This document shows, piece by piece, positions 1-8,755 of a stretch of 64,000 nt of DNA. The position numbers were made by a program, and so were the translations under genes. The notes beneath the pieces were generated by a model. That model saw nothing but the letters and a program-made list of their open reading frames with translations. It was not told the origin of the DNA and did not search any database. Positions within the stretch are counted from its first letter, which is position 1; each line of letters opens with the position of its first letter. Source of the stretch: Ruoffia halotolerans (GTDB taxonomy: Bacteria > Bacillota > Bacilli > Lactobacillales > Aerococcaceae); the NCBI RefSeq assembly GCF_014049385.1, contig NZ_JACAOA010000007.1, forward strand, positions 28,525-92,524. The letters run 5' to 3'.

Positions 1-72
1 GTAGAAACTGCCCCAATGTTACATTATATCGATGGAGAAGTAGCTGAAGTATTTGAAGTTAATGGGAACTAA
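1..72 (+). CDS. C-terminal end of an unidentified protein
   Basis: Frame 1 is open from the window edge to a TAA stop and encodes the last 23 residues (ends EVFEVNGN). The fragment loosely resembles the C-terminus of a thioredoxin-fold protein (a proline followed by a hydrophobic strand and a DGE turn), but it is too short to assign. A good terminator follows. Confidence 0.5.
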   Translation, partial: VETAPMLHYIDGEVAEVFEVNGN

Positions 73-87
73 TAAATTGACCGATAA

Positions 88-120
88 ACGGAGCTTACTT
101 CTAGTGAGTTCCGTTTTTTT
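88..120 (+). terminator. Rho-independent terminator
   Basis: An 11-bp stem (ACGGAGCTTAC with GTGAGTTCCGT, including G-U pairs) and a 5-nt loop are followed by a T run. It ends the truncated gene at the left edge. Confidence 0.8.
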
Positions 121-187
121 AACGAACTAAAAAAATAACCCTCACTCTTTACTAGAGTAAGGATTATTTAAAACCGATATCTTGTTA

Positions 188-273
188 TGCCGAGGGCCGG
201 AATCGAACCGGCACGGTAGTCACCCACCGCAGGATTTTAAGTCCTGTGCGTCTGCCAGTTCCGCCACCCCGGC
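188..273 (-). tRNA. tRNA-Leu (anticodon TAA)
   Basis: Read on the minus strand, a full cloverleaf is present. The acceptor stem GCCGGGG pairs with CCTCGGC, the anticodon loop is CTTAAAA (anticodon TAA), there is a long class-II variable arm, and the T arm contains GGTTCGAACC. The discriminator is A and CCA is not encoded. Confidence 0.95.
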
Positions 274-399
274 AATAAAAAAGTGGTTGGTCGTGACAAC
301 GACAAACAGAAGTATACCATCTAATTATATTATATGTCAATACTATCTTCATAATTTTATTATAATAATTTATTTCACTGAAATATTTACTAGTAAAGG

Positions 400-405
400 T
401 TATAA
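400..405 (+). promoter_or_regulatory. Candidate -10 box of ceo
   Basis: A perfect TATAAT lies about 30 bases upstream of the ceo start. No convincing -35 element stands at 17 bases. A GGAGG ribosome site follows at about 426-431. Confidence 0.4.
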
Positions 406-436
406 TAGAATGTAAAAAGGACATAGGAGGTATTAT

Positions 437-1396
437 ATGAAATTAGGGATATTAAAACCCAGTAATGCTGGAGAAAAGAGACTTACTCTACTTCCAGAAC
501 ACATCGAAGGCTTTGAAAATGATATATTAATCGAAGCTGGCTTTGGGAAGAGTTTAGAAATTACAGATAAAGAATATGAAGATAAAGGCTGTACAATACT
601 TTCACGTAAAGAGGTCTATGAGCAAGCAGATGCTCTTTACTCGATGAAAGGTATACCGGAAGAGGAATATGATTTATTACAAGATAACCAAATTATTATT
701 GGCTGGATCCACCCACAAGCCAAAGGTAAAGCATTCATGGAAGGGGTCGCAACTGATAAACATTTAATCATCTTAAATATTGATAATACACAACCAACCA
801 TTGCTTTTGAAGATAAGATTGAACCTATTCCATTTATCCGAAGTAACTTCACTTACAAAAACAGCGTTACCGCAGGTTATGTAGGTACCATTCATTCAAT
901 GTTAAGTTACGGTAAACTGTTCAGTTCGACAACGAATATCGCGATTCTTGGTTCGGGAAATGTATCTCAAGGTGCGATGAATGCTGCATCTAAACTTGGT
1001 GCTATTGATAATATTCGTATGTTCTACCGTAGTAATTTAGATGAATTTTATAAAACTTATAGTGAATACGATGTGATTATTAACGGAATTGCGGTAACTG
1101 ATCCAACAAATCATATGCTAACTTATGACCATGTTAAAAACATGAAAAAAGGAACGCTTGTTGTTGATTTAGCCGCTCAACCTGGTGAAGCCGTTAAATT
1201 CAGTAAAGAGACAACTTATGATGAACCATTACTTAAAGTGGACGATATCTTTGTCTACTGTATTCGTAACATCCCTTCATTAGTGTATCGTACAGCAAGT
1301 GAAGTACTTTCTGAATCATTCACAAATTGGGTATTTAAACGCGACTTACAAGAATACATTGATTTAGCAAAAGAACATGGTTATAACATTAAATAA
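437..1396 (+). CDS. ceo: N5-(carboxyethyl)ornithine synthase
   Basis: This NADP-dependent enzyme of the alanine-dehydrogenase fold joins pyruvate to the side-chain amine of ornithine (or lysine) to give N5-(carboxyethyl)ornithine. The 319 residues match the family length. The N-terminus (MKLGILKPSNAGEKR) and the segment EAGFGKSLEITDKEY closely resemble the Lactococcus enzyme as I remember it. A dinucleotide-binding glycine motif (ILGSGNVSQGA) lies near residue 172. AGGAGG precedes the ATG. The gene is monocistronic, between tRNA-Leu and its own terminator. A general alanine dehydrogenase is less likely because the protein is short and its N-terminal half differs. Confidence 0.8.
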   Translation: MKLGILKPSNAGEKRLTLLPEHIEGFENDILIEAGFGKSLEITDKEYEDKGCTILSRKEVYEQADALYSMKGIPEEEYDLLQDNQIIIGWIHPQAKGKAFMEGVATDKHLIILNIDNTQPTIAFEDKIEPIPFIRSNFTYKNSVTAGYVGTIHSMLSYGKLFSSTTNIAILGSGNVSQGAMNAASKLGAIDNIRMFYRSNLDEFYKTYSEYDVIINGIAVTDPTNHMLTYDHVKNMKKGTLVVDLAAQPGEAVKFSKETTYDEPLLKVDDIFVYCIRNIPSLVYRTASEVLSESFTNWVFKRDLQEYIDLAKEHGYNIK

Positions 1397-1411
1397 AGTA
1401 TAGATACCTTA

Positions 1412-1443
1412 AACTGAGTAACGATAAGTTATTCAGTTTTTTT
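1412..1443 (+). terminator. Rho-independent terminator of ceo
   Basis: The stem AACTGAGTAAC/GTTATTCAGTT with a 5-base loop is followed by seven T. Confidence 0.8.
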
Positions 1444-1656
1444 GTGGTCAATTAATAATCGGTCATTTTATTATATTGCTATAATTAATAGAGTATAATT
1501 TGACTAATTATCATAAAGGTGATTTAATAAAATTAAAGTATTTGTTTGAGTGATTCTTATTTTAATTGTATTCGCTTTACGCTATGTTCCAATAGTGATG
1601 CTTATCTTTTAATAGGTATTTTTTTGGAAATCTAATCTTCGAAAGGGGTAGGTCTA

Positions 1657-2262
1657 ATTAAAAATAAACTTATTAGTTTTTTACATTTTTTACCTTTTCT
1701 AGTTTCCGTTAATTTACTATTTATTTTATTCAGTATACCTTTAATAACTCTTTTCCCTAGTCTTTTCGCATTAGTTCATGTGATCGATGGCTATTTTTCC
1801 AATGATGAAATACAGAATTCATCATTATTTTTTCGCTTTAAAAGCGCTTTTAAACAACTGTGGAGAAAAAGCCTTAAATTTGGTTTGATATATCTCTCTT
1901 TTGCTTTAATCATTGGATTAGATTTACTCATTCTTAATTCAATTACAACTCAGAGTCCGCTCGTTATCACATTTAAATATGCTTTAATTTTTCTTAGTCT
2001 CATAATTTACTGTATTTTTCATTTTTCACTTTATATTTTTGCAAATCATTCAGTTACATTGAAGAAATCTATAATAATTGGATTTTTACTAACGATTAAA
2101 AATCCTGTTATGTCATTACTGATAATACTAGCGCATTTGATTATAATAGTGACCGCATTTTTCCAGCCTGGTCTAGGTTTGTTATTAATGTTCAGCGCAC
2201 CGATTTATATCGTAAATTATGTCTGTCACCGTTTCATAAACTTTAAGGAGGATTTACAATGA
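1657..2262 (+). CDS. DUF624 (YesL-like) membrane protein, probable ATT start
   Basis: This is a small membrane protein of the DUF624/YesL family, which typically accompanies carbohydrate ABC importers; its function is not known. The first conventional start is GTG at 1780, but the same frame is open back to 1636 and encodes the family's N-terminal helix (NLLFILFSIPLITLFPSLFA). The only plausible initiation codon for that region is ATT at 1657, about nine bases after a GAAAGGGG ribosome site. That gives 201 residues with four to five membrane helices. The stop overlaps the binding-protein start (ATGA), so the two are translationally coupled. Either ATT is used or the start codon has mutated. 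Confidence 0.65.
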   Translation: MKNKLISFLHFLPFLVSVNLLFILFSIPLITLFPSLFALVHVIDGYFSNDEIQNSSLFFRFKSAFKQLWRKSLKFGLIYLSFALIIGLDLLILNSITTQSPLVITFKYALIFLSLIIYCIFHFSLYIFANHSVTLKKSIIIGFLLTIKNPVMSLLIILAHLIIIVTAFFQPGLGLLLMFSAPIYIVNYVCHRFINFKEDLQ

Positions 2263-3563
2263 AAAAAATTATTAATTTATTAATCACCTTTGTAATGGCT
2301 TTTTCATTTATTAGTATAAATATAAGCTCCCCCGTTTCAGCACAAGAAAATGGGGAAGTGGTTGAATTAGATTTCTGGACATTTTGGGGTTCAGAACCAC
2401 GTCGGAATTTTGTTGATCATCTGGTAGAAGAATTCAATAATTCACAAGAAAACATTCATGTTACCCACACTTACTTACCTTGGGGTGATATCTTTACAAA
2501 GAACTTAGCATCAATTGCAGCTGGAAATCCAGCTGACGTGATTGTTAATGATATTAATACTGTCGCTCAACGTGCTGAAAAGAACCAAAATACTAACCTT
2601 TCAGAGTTTATTGCTCAGGAGGACGATGACTTTGCTGATAAATATTATGAAAATCTTTGGGAAGTAACAACTTTTGAGGGTGAGAATTATGCTTTACCCT
2701 TCACCACAGACACACGACTTCTATACTACAATAAAGATATCATGGAAGAAGTTGGCTTAGATCCTGAACAACCTCCTACAACATGGGCTGAATTACAAGA
2801 AATGGCTATAAAAATGGATGTAAAAAACGGAGATACTTATGATCGAATTGGATATGTACCAAGATATGGTGTACAGGGCGACTTTTATTATATGAATGCG
2901 ACTGGTCATGGGTTCTGGGACTTTGAGAATAATGTTCCTACGATTAATGCACCCGATGGTATTGCTGCTTTAGATTGGGTAGTTGATTATGAGAACCTCT
3001 ACGGAAGTGATGTATTAAATGCTTTTACAGCTGAGTTTGGAAATCAACAAGCTGATCCGTTTATGAATGGGAAGATAGGAATGATGATTAAAGAAGGAAC
3101 TCATTATTCACAAATTGCTGCTTATGCTCCGGACTTAAATTTCGGTGTCACAGCCGTTCCTGAATTTGAGAATAGTTCAGGCGGGAAAACTTCTTGGGGT
3201 GGCGGTTTCGTTGTTGAAATTCCATATGGGGCAGAGCATCCTGCTGAATCTTGGGAATTTATTAAGTATTTAACTGATCGTACATCACAAGAGTATTGGG
3301 CTGTAAATAATTTTGATAATGTTGCTCATATCGAAGCAGCAGAAAGTGCTATATCGAATGATTCTTTATCTGAAAAAGGACAAGAAGTATATCAAATTGC
3401 TGTTGAAAATATGGAACACACAATCTTAACACCTCAACCTTTAGAATTACCTGATTTAATGACTTATGTAAACACGGAATTAGACAACATCTACCTTGGT
3501 TACAAAACACCTCAACAAGCGTTGGAAGATGCTCAAACTATGGTAGAGCAGATGTTACCTTAA
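2259..3563 (+). CDS. Sugar ABC transporter substrate-binding protein (family 1)
   Basis: This extracellular binding protein has 434 residues, the usual size of the MalE/MsmE group. The opening after the signal peptide (VVELDFWTFWGSEPRRNF) and the segment ALPFTTDTRLLYYNKDIMEE are typical of the SBP_bac_1 fold. The signal peptide ends SSPVSA|QEN and has no cysteine, so there is no lipobox; the protein would be released or held by its permeases. It is coupled to the DUF624 gene by an ATGA overlap and followed by a stem-loop and two permeases. The sugar cannot be read from the sequence. Confidence 0.85.
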   Translation: MKKIINLLITFVMAFSFISINISSPVSAQENGEVVELDFWTFWGSEPRRNFVDHLVEEFNNSQENIHVTHTYLPWGDIFTKNLASIAAGNPADVIVNDINTVAQRAEKNQNTNLSEFIAQEDDDFADKYYENLWEVTTFEGENYALPFTTDTRLLYYNKDIMEEVGLDPEQPPTTWAELQEMAIKMDVKNGDTYDRIGYVPRYGVQGDFYYMNATGHGFWDFENNVPTINAPDGIAALDWVVDYENLYGSDVLNAFTAEFGNQQADPFMNGKIGMMIKEGTHYSQIAAYAPDLNFGVTAVPEFENSSGGKTSWGGGFVVEIPYGAEHPAESWEFIKYLTDRTSQEYWAVNNFDNVAHIEAAESAISNDSLSEKGQEVYQIAVENMEHTILTPQPLELPDLMTYVNTELDNIYLGYKTPQQALEDAQTMVEQMLP

Positions 3564-3597
3564 TACATAGATAGATTTATGATTGTTAACTAATCTT

Positions 3598-3630
3598 CCC
3601 TTAAAGTTCTATATATTAGAATTTTAAGGG
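3598..3630 (+). terminator. Intercistronic stem-loop after the binding-protein gene
   Basis: CCCTTAAAGTTCT and AGAATTTTAAGGG form a 13-bp stem without a strong T run. Its place between binding protein and permeases suggests partial attenuation or mRNA stabilisation, giving more binding protein than permease. Confidence 0.6.
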
Positions 3631-3690
3631 TTGGTTATATTTAACAGTCATTCATATTTATTATGTGGTTACATGAAAGGAGTTATCAGC

Positions 3691-4632
3691 ATGTCAAATA
3701 CAAATCCAACCACCAAGCGAAAGTGGACAAAAAAACATACTTCAATTAAACGCAAAGAAGCGATTCAAGGTTATATCTTTATTCTACCTTGGTTAATTGG
3801 ACTTATTGTTTTTACTCTTGGGCCACTTCTTTTTTCATTTATTGGTTCCTTTACAAATTATGATATTACTTCACAAATGGATTTTGTTGGGTTAGAAAAC
3901 TATAAACGATTGTTTAGTCGCGACCCTCTCTTTTGGAAGGCGTTAGGGAATACGATTTATTATGTTGCAATTTCAGTTCCAGCTACTTTAGTAGCAGCAG
4001 TCATCATCGCTTTATTAATGAACCAGAAAATACCTGGGATTCGTTTCTTTAGAACGATTTATTACTTACCTTCCGTTTTATCTGGTGTCGGCGTTTATTT
4101 CTTATGGATGCAATTATTAAGTCCCCAATCAGGACTCATAAATGTTGTTCTCTCATGGTTTGGTATTGAAGGTCCCGTATGGTTATTCGATCCAAATTGG
4201 ACAAAACCAGCATTAATTTTTATGAATCTTTGGAAAGTCGGCGGATCAATGTTACTATATCTAGCTAGCTTACAAGGAATCCCCACTCAACTTTATGAAG
4301 CAGCTGAAATTGATGGAGCTGGTCACATTCGTAAGTTCTTAAATATCACATTGCCTATGATAACTCCGATTATTTTCTTTGATTTAGTCACAAGTATCAT
4401 TGGCTCTTTTCAAGTATTTCAAGAAGCATATGTTATGTCTCAAAATGGATCAGGCGGTCCCGCAAACTCAATGTTATTCTTTAACTTACATATGTGGAAT
4501 AAAGCTTTCGTTAACTTTGAGATGGGATATGCAATGGCGATGTCTTGGATACTATTCTTAATTGTCTTCGTTATTACACTGATTAATCTAAAACTCGCGC
4601 CTCGTTGGGTTTACCGCGAAGGAGGCAATTAA
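3691..4632 (+). CDS. Sugar ABC transporter permease (MalF/UgpA type)
   Basis: This 313-residue inner permease has six predicted helices. The EAA loop (YEAAEIDGAGHIRKFLNITLP) that contacts the ATPase lies near residue 205. The ATG at 3691 is chosen over an in-frame start at 3631 because AAAGGAG stands eight bases upstream and the family begins with a short charged tail. It is followed two bases later by the second permease. No ATPase gene is nearby, so a shared MsmX-type ATPase elsewhere is inferred. Confidence 0.88.
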   Translation: MSNTNPTTKRKWTKKHTSIKRKEAIQGYIFILPWLIGLIVFTLGPLLFSFIGSFTNYDITSQMDFVGLENYKRLFSRDPLFWKALGNTIYYVAISVPATLVAAVIIALLMNQKIPGIRFFRTIYYLPSVLSGVGVYFLWMQLLSPQSGLINVVLSWFGIEGPVWLFDPNWTKPALIFMNLWKVGGSMLLYLASLQGIPTQLYEAAEIDGAGHIRKFLNITLPMITPIIFFDLVTSIIGSFQVFQEAYVMSQNGSGGPANSMLFFNLHMWNKAFVNFEMGYAMAMSWILFLIVFVITLINLKLAPRWVYREGGN

Positions 4633-4633
4633 G

Positions 4634-5542
4634 ATGCAACAAACAACTCAATCTAAACAAACAGAGTTAACTGCAAAGATACCTTTGAAGAAACATCCTA
4701 AAAGTAAACAGCGACGCAGTGAGGTGATTACTAAACTCATTATTTTCATCATTTTAATTGCTGGAGCAATTTTATTAATATCTCCAATTTGGTGGATGGT
4801 TATTACTTCCTTCAAATCAATGCCAGAAATAATGAGGTACCCACCTACTTTTTGGCCGGAGGAATGGCATTTTGAAAACTATGCAGTTACTTGGGAAAAC
4901 GGAAATTTTACTCGATACACACTTAATACACTATTTATTGCTACAGTTTCTGTTATTGCAAATGTTTTATCGAATTCTTTCATTGCTTATGGCTTTGCTA
5001 AAATAGAATTTCCTGGTAAGAATATCTTATTTTCGATTTTACTTGCCACAATGATGTTACCTGGGTTTGTGACTTTAATTCCAACTTATGTATTCTATGC
5101 TAAATTAGGTTGGTTAAATACTTACTTACCTTTAACCATTCCAGCCTTTTTCGGAAGTGCCTTCAATATCTTTTTAATCCGGCAATTTTACTCGACTATT
5201 TCTGATGAGTTAATTGAGGCAGCAAAGATTGATGGAGCTAGTCACTTTAAGATATGGTGGCAAATTATGATTCCTTTATCTAAGCCAGCCCTTGCAACGA
5301 TTGCTATATTCAGTTTCAATGGCGCTTGGAATGATTTCTTGGGTCCGTTATTATATATTAATGATCAAGAATTATACACTTTACAATTAGGGCTTCAAGT
5401 ATTTCAAGGGCAAATAGCGACTCAGTGGAATTATTTAATGGCTGGTTCACTCCTTGTCTTATTACCTGTAATCATTTTATTCTTTGCTTTTCAACGTTAC
5501 TTTATAGAAGGAATGGATATTACTGCAGGTACAAAAGGCTAA
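4634..5542 (+). CDS. Sugar ABC transporter permease (MalG/UgpE type)
   Basis: This is the second membrane subunit, 302 residues. A lysine-rich cytoplasmic tail leads into the first helix near residue 35. The ATPase-docking EAA motif (ELIEAAKIDGASHFKIWWQI) lies near residue 195, and the C-terminus FIEGMDITAGTKG is characteristic of MalG-type permeases. GGAGG precedes the ATG. It is the last gene of the importer operon, before a strong terminator. Confidence 0.9.
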   Translation: MQQTTQSKQTELTAKIPLKKHPKSKQRRSEVITKLIIFIILIAGAILLISPIWWMVITSFKSMPEIMRYPPTFWPEEWHFENYAVTWENGNFTRYTLNTLFIATVSVIANVLSNSFIAYGFAKIEFPGKNILFSILLATMMLPGFVTLIPTYVFYAKLGWLNTYLPLTIPAFFGSAFNIFLIRQFYSTISDELIEAAKIDGASHFKIWWQIMIPLSKPALATIAIFSFNGAWNDFLGPLLYINDQELYTLQLGLQVFQGQIATQWNYLMAGSLLVLLPVIILFFAFQRYFIEGMDITAGTKG

Positions 5543-5553
5543 ATGAATGTTTT

Positions 5554-5585
5554 AGAGATGAGAAATTTTCTCATCTCTATTTTTG
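5554..5585 (+). terminator. Terminator of the sugar importer operon
   Basis: The stem AGAGATGAG/CTCATCTCT with loop AAATTTT is followed by ATTTTTG. Confidence 0.85.
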
Positions 5586-5672
5586 TTTAATATAATAAAG
5601 TCCTTCCAATCGTATTTAATATCAAGACGTGCTAAAGTAAAGTTAAATAATTCAACTTAAGGGGGAAGCGAC

Positions 5673-6617
5673 ATGCTAGAACATTACACAATGACTTATG
5701 AGAAGAATCAAGAAGATAAATCGTATGATTTCTATCATTTATGGCAAGCGAATGAACAGGAAATTCAACAGATGCTTGATCAATTTGATATTCCTGAGGA
5801 TTTTATAACGAGTGGTCTAGATTCTTACGAAGTTGCCCGGTGGGAGTCGTATAAAGGCGATGATGGAGATTTATACACCTTGGTACTCTTTAACTACCCC
5901 TTTAAAGAGCGAACACAAGACTTCCGTGACGTGTATCGTACTGCCCCTATCGCCATTGTATTTAAACCTGGTTTAGTCATTGTCACTAGTATCGATTCCT
6001 TAAAAACTCTCAATCACATTACAGAAATGAGATTGAATTCTTTTAACGGCTTAGATGAGTTGGGCCTAGTATTGAATATACTATGGTTTATCGCCCGATT
6101 ATTCATTATTCTTTTAGAGGAAATCGACCGAGAAATTTGGGATTTAGAATCATATGTCACAGAGTCTACTAAAAATGAAATATTTTACAAGCAAATGAAA
6201 TTAAATAAAGCGCTCGTCTTCTTTAATTCAGCCATTAATAATGATCGGGATGTACTAGAACATCTAAAAGAACAGTTTAACCAGTTAGATATTGAGGATA
6301 ATGACTTGCACCATCTGCGTGATGTTAATGTTGAATTGCATCAAGCGAGTGGCATGGTGCATGAATTGAAGCAACTCAATGAAAAAGTGAGCGATATCTT
6401 ATCGAATGTGGTCAATAATAATATGAACCAAGTTATGCGCGTATTAACTGTATGGTCCATTATTTTAACAATTCCAACCATTATAACTAGCGCTTGGGGA
6501 ATGAACGTTCCTGTGCCAGGTGAAGAGGCTACGTCTTCGATGTTTATCATTGGTATTATTACTCTTATTTTAGTGTTAATTGGTTACTGGCTGTTTAAAC
6601 GGAATAAATGGCTGTAG
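5673..6617 (+). CDS. corA: CorA-family magnesium/divalent cation transporter
   Basis: This CorA-type channel subunit works as a pentamer in the membrane and moves Mg2+ (or Co2+/Ni2+). The 314 residues comprise a large acidic cytoplasmic domain, a long alpha-helical stalk (about residues 150-245) and two C-terminal helices. The diagnostic GMN motif (AWGMNVPVPGEE) follows the first helix, and the end is basic (KRNKWL). It is monocistronic with GGGGG upstream of the ATG. No riboswitch is visible in the short leader. Confidence 0.9.
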   Translation: MLEHYTMTYEKNQEDKSYDFYHLWQANEQEIQQMLDQFDIPEDFITSGLDSYEVARWESYKGDDGDLYTLVLFNYPFKERTQDFRDVYRTAPIAIVFKPGLVIVTSIDSLKTLNHITEMRLNSFNGLDELGLVLNILWFIARLFIILLEEIDREIWDLESYVTESTKNEIFYKQMKLNKALVFFNSAINNDRDVLEHLKEQFNQLDIEDNDLHHLRDVNVELHQASGMVHELKQLNEKVSDILSNVVNNNMNQVMRVLTVWSIILTIPTIITSAWGMNVPVPGEEATSSMFIIGIITLILVLIGYWLFKRNKWL

Positions 6618-6654
6618 AAGTAAAGTAGTCACGGTGATTAAAGTGATTAAATTT

Positions 6655-6703
6655 TAAAAAAAGGACTCATTACCCGTTTAACCAGGTAAATGAGTCCTTT
6701 TGT
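6655..6703. terminator. Bidirectional terminator between corA and the PH-domain gene
   Basis: GGACTCATT-ACC and GGT-AAATGAGTCC pair. A runs on the left and T on the right let it end both convergent genes. Confidence 0.8.
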
Positions 6704-6707
6704 TTGC

Positions 6708-7088
6708 CTAACCTAATATTTCTTCAGCTAAGGTACGAGCTATTTCATTTAAGTTGTCACGATTACGACCTAATTCTAAGCGAATAATCGGTTCTGTAGC
6801 GCTCGAGATGAAGATATCAATTTCAGCATCTAAATCAGTTGTCCCTGCCGTTTCGATTGAGAAACGACTAATTGATTTATACGGAACACTTTGGATGTCT
6901 CGCTTGCTTCCGACTCCTTGGATGTCAATTAAGATAAGACGTTTGTTAGTGAACACAATAAAGTCACGAATCAATTTGTATGTTGAAACAACTTCTTCTG
7001 CTGACGTTAAAATATCTTGAATCACATTCATAGCACTCGTGTTATTGACTTTACCTGCTTTTCCTGTTAATCGATCAAATATTGACAT
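6708..7088 (-). CDS. Bacterial PH-domain protein (bPH_1 type)
   Basis: The 126 residues match the small PH-domain family once called DUF1696. A helical N-terminus precedes beta strands with FIVFTNKRLILID and KRDIQSVPYKSISRFSIETAG, the typical signature. Function in this family is not established. The second of two close ATGs is preferred because the AGAGGA site overlaps the first and stands seven bases before the second. It has its own terminator and is convergent with corA. Confidence 0.8.
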   Translation of the reverse strand: MSIFDRLTGKAGKVNNTSAMNVIQDILTSAEEVVSTYKLIRDFIVFTNKRLILIDIQGVGSKRDIQSVPYKSISRFSIETAGTTDLDAEIDIFISSATEPIIRLELGRNRDNLNEIARTLAEEILG

Positions 7089-7152
7089 GCCCATTCCTCT
7101 TTTCGTAAGTTTGTTAATCTAAGTATATCAGATTGCCTTACCGAGTTAAAAA

Positions 7153-7800
7153 TTAATGCGTCGCTCCACCGATCACTTGAATATCGTCTTTATCATTGTA
7201 TTCAACAATTGCTTCGATCGCTGCTTCAATTCCGCGAGCCATATCAGTTAATGACATTGCGGGTTGATTTGGTTTATCTAATACTTGTTCAGTCATGAAT
7301 GGAATATGCATAAATCCTGCTTTTACTTCTTGGAACTCTTTATCAACTAAGTAAAGTGTTTGGTACATTATGTGATTACATACAAAAGTTCCTGCTGTGT
7401 TTGATACTGAGGCAGGAATGCCTGCATTTTTCATCGCTTCTACCATTGCTTTGATTGGTAATTTTGAGAAGTAAGCTGGTTGGCCGTCTTCTTGAATAGC
7501 TAAATCTATCGGTTGGTTTCCTTCATTATCAGGAATACGGGCATCATCTTGATTGATTGCGACACGTTCAGGTGTTAAGCCCATACGTCCGCCCGCTTGA
7601 CCGATATTTAAAACAACATCAGGTTTGAATTCGTTCATTTTCTCACGGACAACCTCTGCAGATTTGTGGAAAACTGTTGGGATTTCTAATTTTTCAATCT
7701 CTGCACCTTTAATTGTATCTGGTAATAATTTTACTGCTTCAATGGCAGGGTTAATTGCTTCGCCACCAAATGGATCGAATCCTGTTACTAAAATTTTCAT
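7153..7800 (-). CDS. pcp: Pyrrolidone-carboxylate peptidase (pyroglutamyl peptidase I)
   Basis: This cytoplasmic cysteine peptidase of family C15 removes N-terminal pyroglutamate (5-oxoproline) from peptides. The 215 residues match the family. The start [13 protein letters not shown] is diagnostic, and the triad is visible as Glu78 (LTPERVA), Cys141 (GTFVCNH) and His165 (FMHIPFM). AGGAGGAG precedes the ATG. It is the last gene after DUF969 and DUF979, a common Firmicute trio thought to take up and process pyroglutamyl compounds. Confidence 0.95.
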   Translation of the reverse strand: MKILVTGFDPFGGEAINPAIEAVKLLPDTIKGAEIEKLEIPTVFHKSAEVVREKMNEFKPDVVLNIGQAGGRMGLTPERVAINQDDARIPDNEGNQPIDLAIQEDGQPAYFSKLPIKAMVEAMKNAGIPASVSNTAGTFVCNHIMYQTLYLVDKEFQEVKAGFMHIPFMTEQVLDKPNQPAMSLTDMARGIEAAIEAIVEYNDKDDIQVIGGATH

Positions 7801-7816
7801 ATATAAACTCCTCCTG

Positions 7817-8743
7817 TTAGATAAATGGTAAGTAGTACATTAAGACAACATGCACTACAATCATAATAAGCGCGAATGGAACTTGGTCTTTAATGACTCC
7901 GAATTCACTCTTCATCTCTAATAATGCTACAGGTAATGCGTTAAAATTACCAGCCATAGGGGTCATTAAAGTTCCACAAAAACCAGCAGTCATTGCTAAA
8001 GCTCCTGCAATAATTGGATCCGCACCGAGTGAGAATACGAATGGCACACCAATTCCTAACGTAATAACGGTAAAGGCCGCAAAGGCATTCCCCATAACCA
8101 TTGTGAATAACACCATACCTAAGACATATACTAAAACTCCCCAGAATCGACTTTCAGCTGGGATGACTCCTTGAACAAGTCCAGACACAACATCTCCAAC
8201 ACCTGCTGCAGTAAATACTGTACCTAAAGCACCAAGCAATTGAGGTAAAATACCTGTTGTTGATACCTGTTGAATCATGCGATCGCTTTCTGGAAGCAAT
8301 GTTTTTGGTCCACGACGAATAGTGAATAATAGTGTTATCGTCCCAATTAAAGCTCCAATACCTAAGACCGATTGACTTAATGCTGGGAAAATTTGGGCAA
8401 TCAATAATGAAGATATCGCTAAAGTCATGACGGGTAAGAAGATACCATTACCTGTATTATCAGCATTCTCTTTAACTTCTTTTTCCGGTGTGGCTTTGAT
8501 TTCTCCGATCGATACTTGTTTGAATAAAGTAATTACCCCAATGATCAACACTAATACTCCATTAATGATATTGGGAATATAACTACCACCAACGAATAGG
8601 ACTCCTAGAATCGCCCAAAATAATGTCGTTCCGATACGTGTAGGATTCGTCTCATCGTTGAATACACGGTAAGCTGTATAAAGTAATTGTAAACCAATGA
8701 CGATATACATAATTTCTAAAACTGTACTTGCAAATTGTTCCAT
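7817..8743 (-). CDS. DUF979 membrane protein, putative transporter subunit
   Basis: This 308-residue polytopic protein of the DUF979 family has nine or so hydrophobic segments. It contains [17 protein letters not shown] near residue 45 and the glycine-rich [17 protein letters not shown] near residue 260. The family nearly always pairs with DUF969 and often with pcp, so transport of pyroglutamate or its peptides is a reasonable inference but is not shown by the sequence. It lies 12 bases after the DUF969 gene. Confidence 0.85.
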   Translation of the reverse strand: MEQFASTVLEIMYIVIGLQLLYTAYRVFNDETNPTRIGTTLFWAILGVLFVGGSYIPNIINGVLVLIIGVITLFKQVSIGEIKATPEKEVKENADNTGNGIFLPVMTLAISSLLIAQIFPALSQSVLGIGALIGTITLLFTIRRGPKTLLPESDRMIQQVSTTGILPQLLGALGTVFTAAGVGDVVSGLVQGVIPAESRFWGVLVYVLGMVLFTMVMGNAFAAFTVITLGIGVPFVFSLGADPIIAGALAMTAGFCGTLMTPMAGNFNALPVALLEMKSEFGVIKDQVPFALIMIVVHVVLMYYLPFI

Positions 8744-8755
8744 TGATTTCTCCTC

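Noticed and set aside
182..424. Two open frames over the tRNA-Leu region
   Set aside because: They run through the tRNA gene on both strands and have no family resemblance or ribosome site.
1550..1612. Possible 20-residue hydrophobic peptide upstream of the DUF624 gene
   Set aside because: GTG start without a ribosome site, and stops on both sides; could be chance in AT-rich DNA.
5586..5672. Mg2+-sensing riboswitch upstream of corA
   Set aside because: The gap is under 90 bases and shows no conserved structure of known magnesium riboswitches.
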